Origin: Clostridioides difficile CD160
GTDB lineage: Bacteria > Bacillota > Clostridia > Peptostreptococcales > Peptostreptococcaceae
Direction of reading: 5' to 3'
Assembly: GCF_000449425.2 (NCBI RefSeq)
Contig: NZ_AVHW01000085.1
Location: forward strand, 1 to 48,946
Length of the DNA: 48,946 bases
Part shown: in pieces, positions 33,868 through 42,882 of the stretch
Numbering within the stretch: the stretch's first letter is position 1
Layout: every line of letters begins with the position of its first letter
The notes under the pieces: generated by a model
Database searches by the model: none
Told to the model about the DNA's origin: nothing
What the model saw: the letters and a program-made list of their open reading frames with translations, nothing else
Program-made: the position numbers and the translations under genes

Positions 33868-35232
33868 ATGTTACTTTTAATTGCTACGTGTGCAGTATAC
33901 ATATGGATTGGTTTTTATTTTTCTAAAAAAGTTAAAACGGCATCCGATTTCTTAATTGCAGGTAGAAATCTTCCTTTACCCATCCTCGCCGCAACTATCG
34001 CTGCTACATCTTTTGGTGGAGGGTGCTTAGTAGGTGGAGTTCAATGGGGAGCTGAAAGAGGATTGTGGGTTGGTATGTACTCTACTATAGGAGCTTCTTT
34101 AGCTTGTTTTGTAAACGCATTTTTTGCAGGAAAGTTAAGAAGTTTATCTTGTGATATAACTCCTGCAGATTATATTGAAACTAGATATGGTCATAGTATA
34201 TTTTTAAGAGCTTATCAAAGTCTTGTAACACCAATATCAATATTAGCCATTATGGGCAGTCAATTAATCTCTTTTGGTTCTGTATCTACTGCATTTGGTA
34301 TTCCTTACGATGTAGCAGTAATTATAGGAGTAATAGTAATCATTATATATACTTATACATCGGGAATGTGGGGAGTTGCAGTATCAGCATTTATTCAACT
34401 TGCTATTTGTGTTGTGTTTTTGCCAATAGTAGCTTATATAAGCTTAAAATTAGTTGGCGACACCCCTTTACTTATGTTACAATCAATGGTAAAAGAACCA
34501 TTCTTTCCAGGAAATAAATCGATTAGTGATTTTATGTATACAGTTTTACCATTAGTTTTAGGCTCAATATTTTCTTATGAAAGTTTTTTAAGATATCAAT
34601 GTGCTGATAATGCTAAAAATGCAGTTAAAAGCAGTATAATTGCAGGATTTATACTTTTGTTTCTTGCTTTTCCTATAGGAATAATTGGAGCTATTGGTGG
34701 TAGTTTATTTCCAAACATATCATCTGTCCAGGTTTTACCTCAAATGATATCAACAACTTTACCACCTTTAATTTCTGTATTATTCTTAGCTGCTATATTA
34801 GCTGCCATAATGTCTACTGCAGATTCATTAATGACTTCGATGAGTGCTATCATATCAAGAGATATTTATAACAAATTATTACATCCTGATATAGAATTTA
34901 ATGACTTGAAAAATACTCTAAAATATTCTCAAATTGCTTCAGCTTTAACAGCTGTAGCAGGTGCAATTATAGCACTTAAGTTTGATAGTTTATTAGAACT
35001 ATTATTTTGGCCAGCACCATTATGTACAGGCGTGATATTTGCACCATTTGTAATTGGCCTTTCCTGGAAAGGTGCTACAAAAAAAGGTGCTATCTATGCT
35101 GTTATAGTAAGTGTGATATTGGCATTATTAAATATGGTTGGCATTCTTACTGTCTTTGACAGAATTTTAATTCCTATAATAGGTGGTTCTATTACAATAT
35201 TTATAGTTAGCAAATTTTCAAAAAAAGATTGA
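33868..35232 (+). CDS. Sodium:solute symporter (SSS family)
   Basis: A 454-residue permease with about 12-13 membrane spans in the SSS/LeuT-fold family. Seen: the N-terminal FYFSKKVKTASDFLIAGRNL signature, GGCLVGGVQWGAERGLW, and the Na-site segment AAILAAIMSTADSLMTSMSAI. Relatives move sugars, proline, pantothenate or carboxylates; the substrate is not evident. AAGGAG lies before the ATG. The downstream TetR gene begins 22 nt past the stop, so the symporter is likely controlled by it. Confidence 0.87.
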   Translation: MLLLIATCAVYIWIGFYFSKKVKTASDFLIAGRNLPLPILAATIAATSFGGGCLVGGVQWGAERGLWVGMYSTIGASLACFVNAFFAGKLRSLSCDITPADYIETRYGHSIFLRAYQSLVTPISILAIMGSQLISFGSVSTAFGIPYDVAVIIGVIVIIIYTYTSGMWGVAVSAFIQLAICVVFLPIVAYISLKLVGDTPLLMLQSMVKEPFFPGNKSISDFMYTVLPLVLGSIFSYESFLRYQCADNAKNAVKSSIIAGFILLFLAFPIGIIGAIGGSLFPNISSVQVLPQMISTTLPPLISVLFLAAILAAIMSTADSLMTSMSAIISRDIYNKLLHPDIEFNDLKNTLKYSQIASALTAVAGAIIALKFDSLLELLFWPAPLCTGVIFAPFVIGLSWKGATKKGAIYAVIVSVILALLNMVGILTVFDRILIPIIGGSITIFIVSKFSKKD

Positions 35233-35254
35233 AAAGAGAGGTATATACAGTAAA

Positions 35255-35909
35255 TATGTCAAAATCAGAAAAGGGAAAAGAAACAAAAGCTAGTATTGTA
35301 AGTGCTGCTAGAGAATTATTTTTTGAACAAGGTTATCATAAAACGACAACTAGGCAAATTGCAGAAAGAGCTAATATAAATTTAGGTCTAATAAGTTATT
35401 ACTTCTCAAGTAAAAGCGAAATAGGGGCTATAATATATGAAGATATAAGAGATGAAATGCAGTCTTTAATCTATAACTATCATGAAGAGGGCACTATGAT
35501 GATGTTCTTTCTTGCTATGAATGCTGACCTTTGTTTTCTGCTAAAAAATGAAGCGTACAGGAATTTTTATTTAGATATAGCTTATGAAGAAGCTATTTTA
35601 AGCTATCAACGAAGTGTAACTGAGATGGTAATGAAGAGATATGTTAATGATAAAGAATCTATAGAACATGATGAATTAATACTTTCTTGTATTGGTATAC
35701 TTGCTATGAAGCCTGAGATAATTAGGGTTTATATTTCACACAAGTATGATATCTCTTCTCAAGCAGTAATAAAGTATTTTACAAAACAATTCCTCATTAA
35801 CCTTGGTCATAGCACCGATTTATGTGAAGATATTTTAGAGGAACTGAGTAAATACTATATAGATATAGTTGATAACTTCACTCCAATAATAACTCGCATA
35901 AGAACCTAA
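35255..35909 (+). CDS. TetR-family transcriptional regulator
   Basis: About 217 residues. The N-terminal helix-turn-helix is clear (SIVSAARELFFEQGYHKTTTRQIAERANINLGLISYYFSSKSEI); the larger C-terminal ligand domain is generic. The ATG at 35255 is preferred although its GAGAGG is 13 nt away; the TTG at 35229 that would extend the frame overlaps the symporter stop and has no ribosome site. Co-transcribed with the symporter, which it probably represses in the absence of a ligand. A strong terminator follows. Confidence 0.85.
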
Positions 35910-35932
35910 TAAAATTTTATCGGATTCTTAGG

Positions 35933-35975
35933 GACTGAAATTTTAAAATCGTAATTAGGTGTTAAAATTTCAGTC
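35933..35975 (+). terminator. Terminator of the symporter-TetR operon
   Basis: GACTGAAATTTTAA (35933-35946) and its exact complement (35962-35975), 14 bp with a 15-nt loop, followed by tttattatattt. It starts 24 nt after the TetR stop. Confidence 0.88.
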
Positions 35976-36028
35976 TTTATTATATTTAAAAATATCTTAT
36001 AGTATTTTTTCTTAATACTATAAATATC

Positions 36029-36811
36029 CTACACAATCATATCTATAAATTTCTTTATCCATAAATTCCAAAGACGCCATTCATGGCCTCCAACACACTC
36101 TTCATATACAACATCTATATTTAAAGACTCTGCATATTTCTTAAATGTCTGATTGTTTTCATATAAAAAATCTCTATCACCACAGAATTGATAAATTTTA
36201 GGAATATCTTCATTTCTTTCTTTAAGATTCTTAAGTATGTAAAGTAAATCATTATCGCTATTTCTAGCATCTTCTGGTCTTCCAAAATCATGAAATAGAA
36301 TATCTGCATTAGTTTCTATTTGTTGATTTTCTAACTCATGAATCATATCAGGCGAACCAGAAAAACTTGCAACTGCTGAAAATTCTTTTGGTTTTGAAAG
36401 TGCTAACTTTAAAGCACCATATCCTCCCATGGACATTCCAGCTACAAAGTTATCTTCTCTCTTATCTGACAAAGGAAATATAGCTCTAACAAATTTAGGT
36501 AATTCCTCACTTACAAAAGTAAAATATTTGTGTCCATACACCATATCTGTGTAAAAACTAGTTTCTACTCTTGGTATTACGAGAGCTATATTTTTATTTT
36601 TAGCATAATGTTCTACATTAGTATATCTAATCCATGAGCTTTGGTCATCTTCTAATCCATGAAATAAGTACAATGTTTTAAACTTACCTTCAAAATCATA
36701 TATCTCTTTACCACTAAAAAGTTCTTTTCCATTTGCTACAGGTAGAACTACAATTACATCGGTTTCTCCTCCTGTATATTTAGATTTAAATTTACATTGT
36801 ATAAATGCCAC
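36029..36811 (-). CDS. Esterase of the EstA/esterase-D family
   Basis: About 260 residues. A cytoplasmic serine esterase with LFHGLEDDQSSW (oxyanion region), nucleophile elbow GMSMGGYGALKLAL, and a C-terminal GGHEWRLW carrying the catalytic His. This arrangement is that of tributyrin esterase EstA and esterase D/S-formylglutathione hydrolase. The GTG at 36811 with AGAGGTG six bases upstream gives MAFIQCKFKS, which aligns with the EstA N-terminus; the longer frame from 36856 adds 15 unrelated residues and no ribosome site. It lies downstream of the AI-2E gene, separated by a terminator. Confidence 0.85.
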   Translation of the reverse strand: MAFIQCKFKSKYTGGETDVIVVLPVANGKELFSGKEIYDFEGKFKTLYLFHGLEDDQSSWIRYTNVEHYAKNKNIALVIPRVETSFYTDMVYGHKYFTFVSEELPKFVRAIFPLSDKREDNFVAGMSMGGYGALKLALSKPKEFSAVASFSGSPDMIHELENQQIETNADILFHDFGRPEDARNSDNDLLYILKNLKERNEDIPKIYQFCGDRDFLYENNQTFKKYAESLNIDVVYEECVGGHEWRLWNLWIKKFIDMIV

Positions 36812-36846
36812 AAAAAACACCTCTTCTATAATGATTTTATATCTAA

Positions 36847-36879
36847 AAAGCACCAAGAGTTTAACTTTCTCAGTGCTTT
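36847..36879 (-). terminator. Terminator of the AI-2E permease gene
   Basis: On the minus strand AAAGCAC pairs with GTGCTTT (36873-36879 with 36847-36853), with additional inner pairing, followed by ttttagat. It is about 50 nt after the permease stop and just before the esterase ribosome site. Confidence 0.75.
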
Positions 36880-36930
36880 AAATATTTCTTAATTTATATA
36901 TTTTTAATTACACATAATATCTTTTTTTAG

Positions 36931-38097
36931 CTACATATAATCGGAAGTATCTGTTGGTAATCCTTTTTTATCCAATTTACCTTCAACAACATCTTTAATT
37001 ATAGAATAAATTACAGCAAACATTGGAACTCCTATAACCATTCCAACAAAACCTAATAGTTTTCCTGCAACTAACAATGAGAATAAAATCCAAAATGCAG
37101 ATATACCAATTGAATCTCCAAGTATTTTAGGTCCTATAATATTGCCATCTATTTGTTGTATTATTAATATAATTAACAATAACCATAAAGCTTTTATAGG
37201 AGATACAAACATTACTATTAGTGTAGATGGTATTGCTCCAAATAAAGGTCCAAAGAAAGGTATGATATTTGTAATACCAATTATAACTGATATTAATAAT
37301 GTATATGGCATTTTAACTATTGTAAGTATTACAAATGTTAGAATACCTATAATAAATGAATCTAATATCTTACCACCTAAAAATCTTCCAAATGTATAGT
37401 TACTTCTATGAGTCAATTCTAAAATTCTAGCAGCTTGTGTCTCTGTAAATACTGCATAAGTTATTTTTTTACTTAATCCATAGAATTTTTCTTTATCAAT
37501 TAGTAAATATACTGAAACAATCAATCCTAGTACAATATTCCATATACTAGAAGCTACATTCTTTAGCATATTTCCTAATATTGGTATTAAATCTGTTACA
37601 AACTTTATAATATATGCAACAAATTCATTCCATTTATCTACTGCCAAATTGAAGTATTGTTCATCAAGATTTAAATCAGTCATTAATTTATCAATAAGCT
37701 TAGTTGCATTATTTACATACATAGGTATATCATTTGCTAGTCCAACAATACTCTCAATTACTTGAGGCAATACGAAATACATAAACAAGTAAAGTATCAA
37801 TGCGGCTGTTGCATATGTTAATAAAAGACCCAATCCTCTTTTTGATTTTTGTTTTAGGCTTTTTAATTTCTCACTTTTTATAAAAACTCTATCTTCATAA
37901 AATTTTAAAATAAAATTAAGAAGATATGCAATAGCAAATCCTATTATAAAAGGCTGTAAAGTTGTAAATATAGCATCTAAATTATTAGAAAATACATCGA
38001 TTTGTGATGATACTAGATAAAATATTATACTACAAGCAGCTATTATAAATGTGTAAATTGCTATTGTTGTGTACTTTGTATTCCAATTAATTTTCAT
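36931..38097 (-). CDS. AI-2E family transporter (PF01594)
   Basis: A 388-residue membrane protein with about 8 hydrophobic segments. The family pattern is clear: two N-terminal spans with FIIGFAIAYLLNF, an amphipathic middle region, then GLIVSVYLLIDKE, GIPFFGPLFGAIP-like (here NIIPFFGPLFGAIPS) and a final IIKDVVEG. Family members include the E. coli AI-2 exporter TqsA and Na/H antiporter-like permeases. Whether this one handles AI-2 is unknown. Monocistronic. Confidence 0.9.
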   Translation of the reverse strand: MKINWNTKYTTIAIYTFIIAACSIIFYLVSSQIDVFSNNLDAIFTTLQPFIIGFAIAYLLNFILKFYEDRVFIKSEKLKSLKQKSKRGLGLLLTYATAALILYLFMYFVLPQVIESIVGLANDIPMYVNNATKLIDKLMTDLNLDEQYFNLAVDKWNEFVAYIIKFVTDLIPILGNMLKNVASSIWNIVLGLIVSVYLLIDKEKFYGLSKKITYAVFTETQAARILELTHRSNYTFGRFLGGKILDSFIIGILTFVILTIVKMPYTLLISVIIGITNIIPFFGPLFGAIPSTLIVMFVSPIKALWLLLIILIIQQIDGNIIGPKILGDSIGISAFWILFSLLVAGKLLGFVGMVIGVPMFAVIYSIIKDVVEGKLDKKGLPTDTSDYM

Positions 38098-38246
38098 TTT
38101 TTCCTCCTTATTTCTATATAGTTAAATTTTATCACAAAATCACTATTTTTATAACAAATATAGCAAATTTAAATTTTAAATTCTATAAAGTATAATTAGA
38201 ATACAAGTTTTCAATTTTATTTATATTCATTTTTCTACAATATAAT

Positions 38247-39611
38247 CTACATTATTTTCTTAAGAATCTTAATTAATTTATCATTATATGGTGCATATCT
38301 AATAGGAATATCTAAATTTAATTTTTTTAAGACACTCTTATAGTGAGTAAAGGTATCAAACCCAGCTTTTCCATGATATGAGCCCATACCGCTCTCTCCA
38401 ACTCCACCAAATGGTAAGTAATTCGTAGCTATATGTGTAATTGTATCATTAATACAACATCCACCTGCTGGAATCATTTCTAAAATTTTATTTTCTAGCT
38501 TCTTATTTTTTGTAAAAATATAAAGCGCCAATGGATTTGGTCTCTGTATAATTTCTTGTATAACTTCATCCAAGTTTTTATAAGTTAAAATAGGAAATAT
38601 AGGTCCAAATATTTCTTCCTTCATTATATTGTCATCCCAATTAACATTATCTACTATAGTTGGCTCTATTTTTAATGTCTTATTATTGCAAATTCCACCA
38701 TATACTACTTTGTCTGTATCAATAAGAGATACTATACGATTAAAATGTCTTTCATTTATAATTTTAGGAAATTGTTCATTATTACATGGATTATCTCCAA
38801 AATATTTAATAATATAATATTTTATTTTTTCTATTAATTCATCTTTCCTATCTTCATGTACTAATACGTAATCTGGTGCTACACAAGTTTGCCCTGCATT
38901 TATTAGTTTTCCCCATGTAAGCCTTTTTGCAGTAAGCTCTATATCTGCATCTTTTAAAATAATACAAGGGCTTTTTCCTCCAAGCTCTAAAGTTGTAGGA
39001 GTCAAATATTCTGATGCTGATTTCATTACTATTTTACCAACATTAGTACTTCCTGTAAAAAATATATAGTCAAACCTTTCTAATAGTAATTTTTCACTTT
39101 CTTCTTGATTCCCTTGAACAACTGCAACATATTCTCTTGAAAAAGTATTTTCAATTATCTCTTTAACTATACTAGATGTTGACACAGAGTATTCAGAAGT
39201 CTTCAATATAACACAATTACCAGCTGCTACTGACCAGACTAATGGTATAAGTGCTAATTGGAAAGGATAATTCCATGGTGACATTATGAGTGTAATGCCA
39301 TAAGGTTGTGGAATAATCTTGGATATAGATGGAAAGTTAACCATACTTGAGTTAACTCTTTTTGTCTTACTCCATTTTCTTATGTTTTTTATAGCAAAAT
39401 CAAGTTCACTATAAAACATACCTATTTCTGTCATAAAGCCTTCAAAGTTTGACTTATTTAAATCTTTCTTTAATGCAAAAAGTATTTTTTCTTCATTTTC
39501 TAATACGACTGACTTCAATCTTTTTAACTTTTCTAGACGAAACGATATATCTCTAGTTTTACCTGTATTATAATATTGTCTTTGCATTATCACTAACTTC
39601 TTTATATCCAT
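38247..39611 (-). CDS. Aldehyde dehydrogenase, class 3 type
   Basis: A 454-residue NAD(P)-dependent aldehyde dehydrogenase close to the YwdH/ALDH3 group. Key elements are MSPWNYPFQLAL, TGSTNVGKIVM, LELGGKSP (general-base Glu), NAGQTCVAPDY (nucleophile Cys), EEIFGPIFPI, and LPFGGVGESGMG near the C-terminus. All catalytic residues are present. Class 3 enzymes act on medium/long-chain or aromatic aldehydes. It is a single gene; GAAGGG is ten bases from the ATG. Confidence 0.93.
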   Translation of the reverse strand: MDIKKLVIMQRQYYNTGKTRDISFRLEKLKRLKSVVLENEEKILFALKKDLNKSNFEGFMTEIGMFYSELDFAIKNIRKWSKTKRVNSSMVNFPSISKIIPQPYGITLIMSPWNYPFQLALIPLVWSVAAGNCVILKTSEYSVSTSSIVKEIIENTFSREYVAVVQGNQEESEKLLLERFDYIFFTGSTNVGKIVMKSASEYLTPTTLELGGKSPCIILKDADIELTAKRLTWGKLINAGQTCVAPDYVLVHEDRKDELIEKIKYYIIKYFGDNPCNNEQFPKIINERHFNRIVSLIDTDKVVYGGICNNKTLKIEPTIVDNVNWDDNIMKEEIFGPIFPILTYKNLDEVIQEIIQRPNPLALYIFTKNKKLENKILEMIPAGGCCINDTITHIATNYLPFGGVGESGMGSYHGKAGFDTFTHYKSVLKKLNLDIPIRYAPYNDKLIKILKKIM

Positions 39612-39738
39612 TATTTAAAATCCCTTCTTTAAGAATTCTTCTATTTTATGTTATTGTTGAAATTCGATACACTTTTATTTTACTAATTTATAACCTAAGA
39701 AATTCACATAAATATAACATAAATTTACCAATAAAAAA

Positions 39739-39764
39739 AGCCCCTTTCATTAAATAAATAGGCT
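39739..39764 (-). terminator. Probable terminator of the MarR-flavodoxin operon
   Basis: On the minus strand a hairpin AGCCTATTT...AAAGGGGCT is followed by seven T. The stem is 4 GC-rich pairs, a U-G pair, one mismatch and three further pairs. It is about 140 nt past the flavodoxin stop and before the aldehyde dehydrogenase start. Confidence 0.6.
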
Positions 39765-39901
39765 AGTAATCGTATTTTTAAATTAAATGAATTATAAATT
39801 ATAACAATATTAGAAATAATCAAACTATATGTCGTTATTCATAAAATTATTTTGTAAATATGCTCTAATGTATTTTCATAACTTATCATGTTTAAAGATA
39901 A

Positions 39902-40441
39902 TTATAAATTTGTACTTTTAATGTTGTCTACATATTCAAGTATTGGCTTTAAGTATTCTTTATCACACCATTCAAAAACTTCTCCTGACAACAAAGGTGC
40001 TTCTACTGGTTTAAGTCCTTTACGCTCTTGTTTCGCTATAGCTTTTTTTAAAAAACTACAAAGTGTACTATCTATCCACGACATTTTTGTTTCATCCCAT
40101 TCTCCACGACAGTAAAAACATGGAACTCCATCTAATTCTTCCTTAAAGTTAACTTCCCTTAATTTTTTTAGTACTTCATCACTATATGGAGATGCTCCTA
40201 CACCAAAAACTATTAGGTTTTTTCCTTTTAATTCTTTATAATGCTTTTTTAGAAAAGAAATTCCTGCTATATTACAAGCATAAAGACCTCCTCCTAAGAT
40301 AATAGTATCGTATTTCATAACTTTTTCTATGTTTATATCTTTAATCTCAAAACTGTCACAAATCAATAATTCTGAAAGCCATTTAGCATATTTTTTTGTT
40401 GATCCATATTTACTTTTATAAATCACTACTGTATTTTTCAT
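39902..40441 (-). CDS. Flavodoxin-domain protein
   Basis: A 179-residue flavodoxin-fold protein with the FMN phosphate loop YKSKYGSTKKYAKW and the GGGLYACNIAG loop. The C-terminal third contains two Cys (CFYCRGEWDE) and resembles the flavodoxin/HemG-like group. It is the second gene of an operon with the MarR regulator (50-nt gap, AAGGAG site), so it is likely induced by whatever that regulator senses, perhaps a redox-active or phenolic compound. Confidence 0.83.
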   Translation of the reverse strand: MKNTVVIYKSKYGSTKKYAKWLSELLICDSFEIKDINIEKVMKYDTIILGGGLYACNIAGISFLKKHYKELKGKNLIVFGVGASPYSDEVLKKLREVNFKEELDGVPCFYCRGEWDETKMSWIDSTLCSFLKKAIAKQERKGLKPVEAPLLSGEVFEWCDKEYLKPILEYVDNIKSTNL

Positions 40442-40491
40442 AAATTATCTCCTTTTGATGTCATACAAAGTTGATTTCTCACTTATCTATT

Positions 40492-40983
40492 TTATAAATT
40501 ATTATCTTCTACATAATCTCTTACATACTCAATTCCTCTGCTTAATTTCATAATTCCAAAAAATAATTGTTCTACTTCTTTTTCTGTAAAATCTTTAAAT
40601 AAAAGCTCTAATACTTTAATTTGCATATCTCTTACTCTTTCTGAATACTCTTCTACTCTATCCTTTGTTAAAAGGCAAGTAGCTCTTGAATCTTTTTCAT
40701 TTTTTTCAATTTGTACAAACCCTTTTTTTTCTAAAGCAACAGCTAATTTCTTTACATTTTGTCGTGAGCATCCCATAAGCTCTCCAAGCTTAGTCAGTGT
40801 CACAGTCTCATCTATAGATTCTGCAAGTGCTAAAAGTAACCATTGTTTCATTGTAAGTTCTGGGTCTAACTTGTCACATGCAGTTTGAAGTTTATTTTGC
40901 ATTACAAATAGATTTGCAAATATAGCTTGTTTCCTACTCTCATCATCCACAACAATTTTTTTCATTAAAGTTTCTATATCCAT
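40492..40983 (-). CDS. MarR-family transcriptional regulator (flavodoxin operon)
   Basis: A 163-residue winged-helix regulator: TLTKLGELMGCSRQNVKKLAVALEKKGFVQIEKNEKDSRA is the recognition helix plus wing with the conserved D-x-R. It has no cysteine-pair sensor obvious at the N-terminus. Its promoter carries a 16-bp-arm palindrome (41036-41076), so it is almost certainly autoregulated. AGAGAGGGA precedes the ATG. Confidence 0.88.
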   Translation of the reverse strand: MDIETLMKKIVVDDESRKQAIFANLFVMQNKLQTACDKLDPELTMKQWLLLALAESIDETVTLTKLGELMGCSRQNVKKLAVALEKKGFVQIEKNEKDSRATCLLTKDRVEEYSERVRDMQIKVLELLFKDFTEKEVEQLFFGIMKLSRGIEYVRDYVEDNNL

Positions 40984-41035
40984 TTTTTGTCCCTCTCTAT
41001 ATGCTAATTCTTAGACGTTCCATCACTGTTTATAA

Positions 41036-41084
41036 ATAGTAATTAGTTACTTTTTATTATAGTAACTAATTACTATTATGTCAA
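41036..41084 (-). promoter_or_regulatory. Consensus promoter and MarR operator
   Basis: On the minus strand TTGACA (41079-41084), a 17-bp spacer and TATAAT (41056-41061) match the SigA consensus exactly. A perfect inverted repeat with 16-bp arms (ATAGTAATTAGTTACT, 41036-41051, and its complement, 41061-41076) with a 9-bp spacer covers the spacer, -10 and start site. This is the likely autoregulatory operator of the MarR protein, and it also abuts the start of the divergent structured RNA. Confidence 0.85.
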
Positions 41085-41111
41085 TAATTTTATTTTTGTT
41101 ACAAATAATAA

Positions 41112-41400
41112 GACGCTATAGGGATTGAATGTTATTATGTTCACAGCACATAAAATGACCACCAGTGGAACCTTGTCCGTTTTGGTAATGGACGCTTGTG
41201 TCATGTAGATATTGATACTAACAAATCAGCAGGAAAGGATGTCATATACAAAAGTTATATATGAATAGTAACTAACACAACCATGCCAGTAGAATAAACG
41301 AGTATGCTTCATATAACTTACAAAGGTGAATTTTGATTTTTCACAGGACAATTATCATATAGATTAGGGTTTCTTAGGAATCCCTAATCTATATTTATAT
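41112..41400 (+). ncRNA. Structured non-coding RNA, family not identified
   Basis: About 280 nt with no coding frame, more G+C than the surrounding intergenic DNA and many exact helices: TTATGT/ACATAA (41135-41140, 41148-41153), GTCC/GGAC (41175-41178, 41190-41193), a long-range TTGTGT/ACACAA (41196-41201, 41275-41280), TACTA/TAGTA (41216-41220, 41266-41270), TCATATA/TATATGA (41242-41248, 41258-41264), GTGAA/TTCAC (41326-41330, 41340-41344). The loop and 3' arm of one hairpin (41253-41260) also pair exactly with 41311-41318, a pseudoknot or alternative fold. It ends in a strong terminator. The 5' end is inferred from a TGTTACAAA extended -10-like site. It is not tmRNA, SRP RNA or RNase P by motif. 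A raiA-type RNA is one hypothesis; I cannot confirm it. Confidence 0.6.
41359..41392 (+). terminator. Strong terminator of the structured RNA
   Basis: ATAGATTAGGG (41359-41369) and its complement (41382-41392) make 11 bp, with inner TTC/GAA pairing around a 4-nt loop, followed on the plus strand by atttatatttta. The minus-strand flank is not U-rich, so it mainly serves the plus-strand RNA, although it also lies 83 nt after the hflX stop. Confidence 0.82.
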
Positions 41401-41474
41401 TTTATAGGTATAATTTAACTCAAATTTAAGCTATTTACATTAAATACATTTTAAGTTATATTATTTTTTAAAAT

Positions 41475-42740
41475 CTACTCTAAAATATATTTTTTATACT
41501 TATTATACTCTATATCACTACATTCAACTTCTAAAACAGTTCCTTCTTCTGTATATTCTGTACTTATTATACTTGCATTATCATTAAAATAGGAAGCTAC
41601 ATGCCCTTCATTATATGGAATTAAAACCTTACATCTTATATAATCCTTAAATATACTATCACAAATACATTTTATCATTTTGTCAATATTTATGTCTTTT
41701 TTTACTGAAACAAAGATTCCATCTATATCGTCTACAATATTATTTAAAGCTTCTTCATCCATTAAATCAACCTTATTATACACATGTATCATAGGTATAC
41801 CATCTGCACCTATTTGTTTTAAAGTATCTTCAGTTACTTTAATATGATTTTTGTAGCTTGGATTTGAAATATCAATAACATGTAATAATACATCTGCTTC
41901 ACATGCTTCTTCTAATGTTGACCTAAATGCCTTTACTAAATCATGTGGTAGGTTACTCACAAACCCAACAGTATCAGATAGTAAAAATTCTTTATTATTT
42001 GAAAGAACTATATTTCTAACAGAGGTCTCCAATGTAGCAAATAACATGTTTTTCTCAAAGACTTTCTTTTCTTCAGAATTTTTAAATGTATCTACTAATT
42101 TATTCATGATTGAAGATTTACCCGCATTTGTATAACCAACTAAAGCAACATTTGGTAAATTTGATTTTCTCCTCATACTTCTTTGGGTTTCTCTTTGAAA
42201 CTTTAAATCATCCAGCTCCCTATTTAGAGAAGTTATCTTTTCTTCTATTCTTCTACGGTCAAGTTCTAACTTTTTCTCACCAGAACCTCTATTTTTAGTA
42301 CCAACACCACCACTTTGACGTCCTAAATTTTCATTTGAACCTATAAGCCTTGGTAGCATATATTTTAAACTAGCAACTTCTACTTGAAGTTTAGCTTCTC
42401 TAGTTTTTGCTCTCTGTGCAAATATATCAAGTATTAATGCTGTTCTATCTATAATTTCGCAATTAAGCTTTTCTTCAAGGTTTTTGAGTTGTGATGTAGA
42501 AAGTTCATTATAAAATACAACTATATCTGTATTTTCTTTCTTTATTAGGTTTAATAATTCATCTACTTTACCTGCCCCAATATAATATGCTCTATTGACT
42601 TGCTTTGCATTTTGAGTTACACTTCCCACAACATCAATATCACATGCTGAACATAAGTTTTCAAGTTCAATCATCAGTTCATTAAAATCCTCAGATTTAT
42701 TATTTATATTTAGTCCTACTATTATTCCTTTTTTTGCCAT
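41475..42740 (-). CDS. hflX: GTPase HflX (ribosome-splitting factor, possibly HflXr type)
   Basis: A 421-residue HflX-family GTPase. An N-terminal HflX domain (about 1-180, with the YYIGAGKVDEL loop and a glycine-rich GRQSGGVGTKNRGSGEKKLELDRR linker) is followed by a G domain: GYTNAGKS (G1), DTVGFVSNLPHDLVKAFRSTL (G3 and switch), NKVDL (G4). HflX binds 50S subunits and splits stalled ribosomes; the HflXr subgroup of Listeria confers macrolide/lincosamide resistance. The ATG at 42740 is chosen because AGGAGA lies eight bases upstream; the ATG at 42746 is two bases from it. The long leader with a short RLR-containing ORF suggests antibiotic-responsive control. Confidence 0.9.
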   Translation of the reverse strand: MAKKGIIVGLNINNKSEDFNELMIELENLCSACDIDVVGSVTQNAKQVNRAYYIGAGKVDELLNLIKKENTDIVVFYNELSTSQLKNLEEKLNCEIIDRTALILDIFAQRAKTREAKLQVEVASLKYMLPRLIGSNENLGRQSGGVGTKNRGSGEKKLELDRRRIEEKITSLNRELDDLKFQRETQRSMRRKSNLPNVALVGYTNAGKSSIMNKLVDTFKNSEEKKVFEKNMLFATLETSVRNIVLSNNKEFLLSDTVGFVSNLPHDLVKAFRSTLEEACEADVLLHVIDISNPSYKNHIKVTEDTLKQIGADGIPMIHVYNKVDLMDEEALNNIVDDIDGIFVSVKKDINIDKMIKCICDSIFKDYIRCKVLIPYNEGHVASYFNDNASIISTEYTEEGTVLEVECSDIEYNKYKKYILE

Positions 42741-42780
42741 ATCCATATTCTCCTTATCTGCTATTTTTATTTAATATATA

Positions 42781-42882
42781 GCACGAGATTATGGCTCTAT
42801 AATTAAATTCATCAAGAATTCTATTTTTATCTTATCCTTAAATGACACTTCTAATTTAACATTATAATAACCATAATCGTGC
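42781..42882 (-). promoter_or_regulatory. Long-range leader helix upstream of hflX
   Basis: In the minus-strand RNA GCACGATTATGG (42871-42882) pairs with CCATAATCTCGTGC (42781-42794) across a two-base bulge. The helix continues inward with TATAAT/ATTATA and TAAATT/AATTTA, giving about 24 pairs overall. It begins 1 nt after the stop of the 11-codon upstream ORF and ends about 25 nt before the hflX ribosome site. No U-tract follows, so it is not a simple terminator. Confidence 0.6.

Noticed and set aside
41112-41400. tmRNA, SRP RNA, RNase P RNA or group II intron fragment
   Set aside because: None of the diagnostic motifs (tRNA-like acceptor, SRP Alu/loop motif, RNase P cores, intron domain V) could be found by eye.
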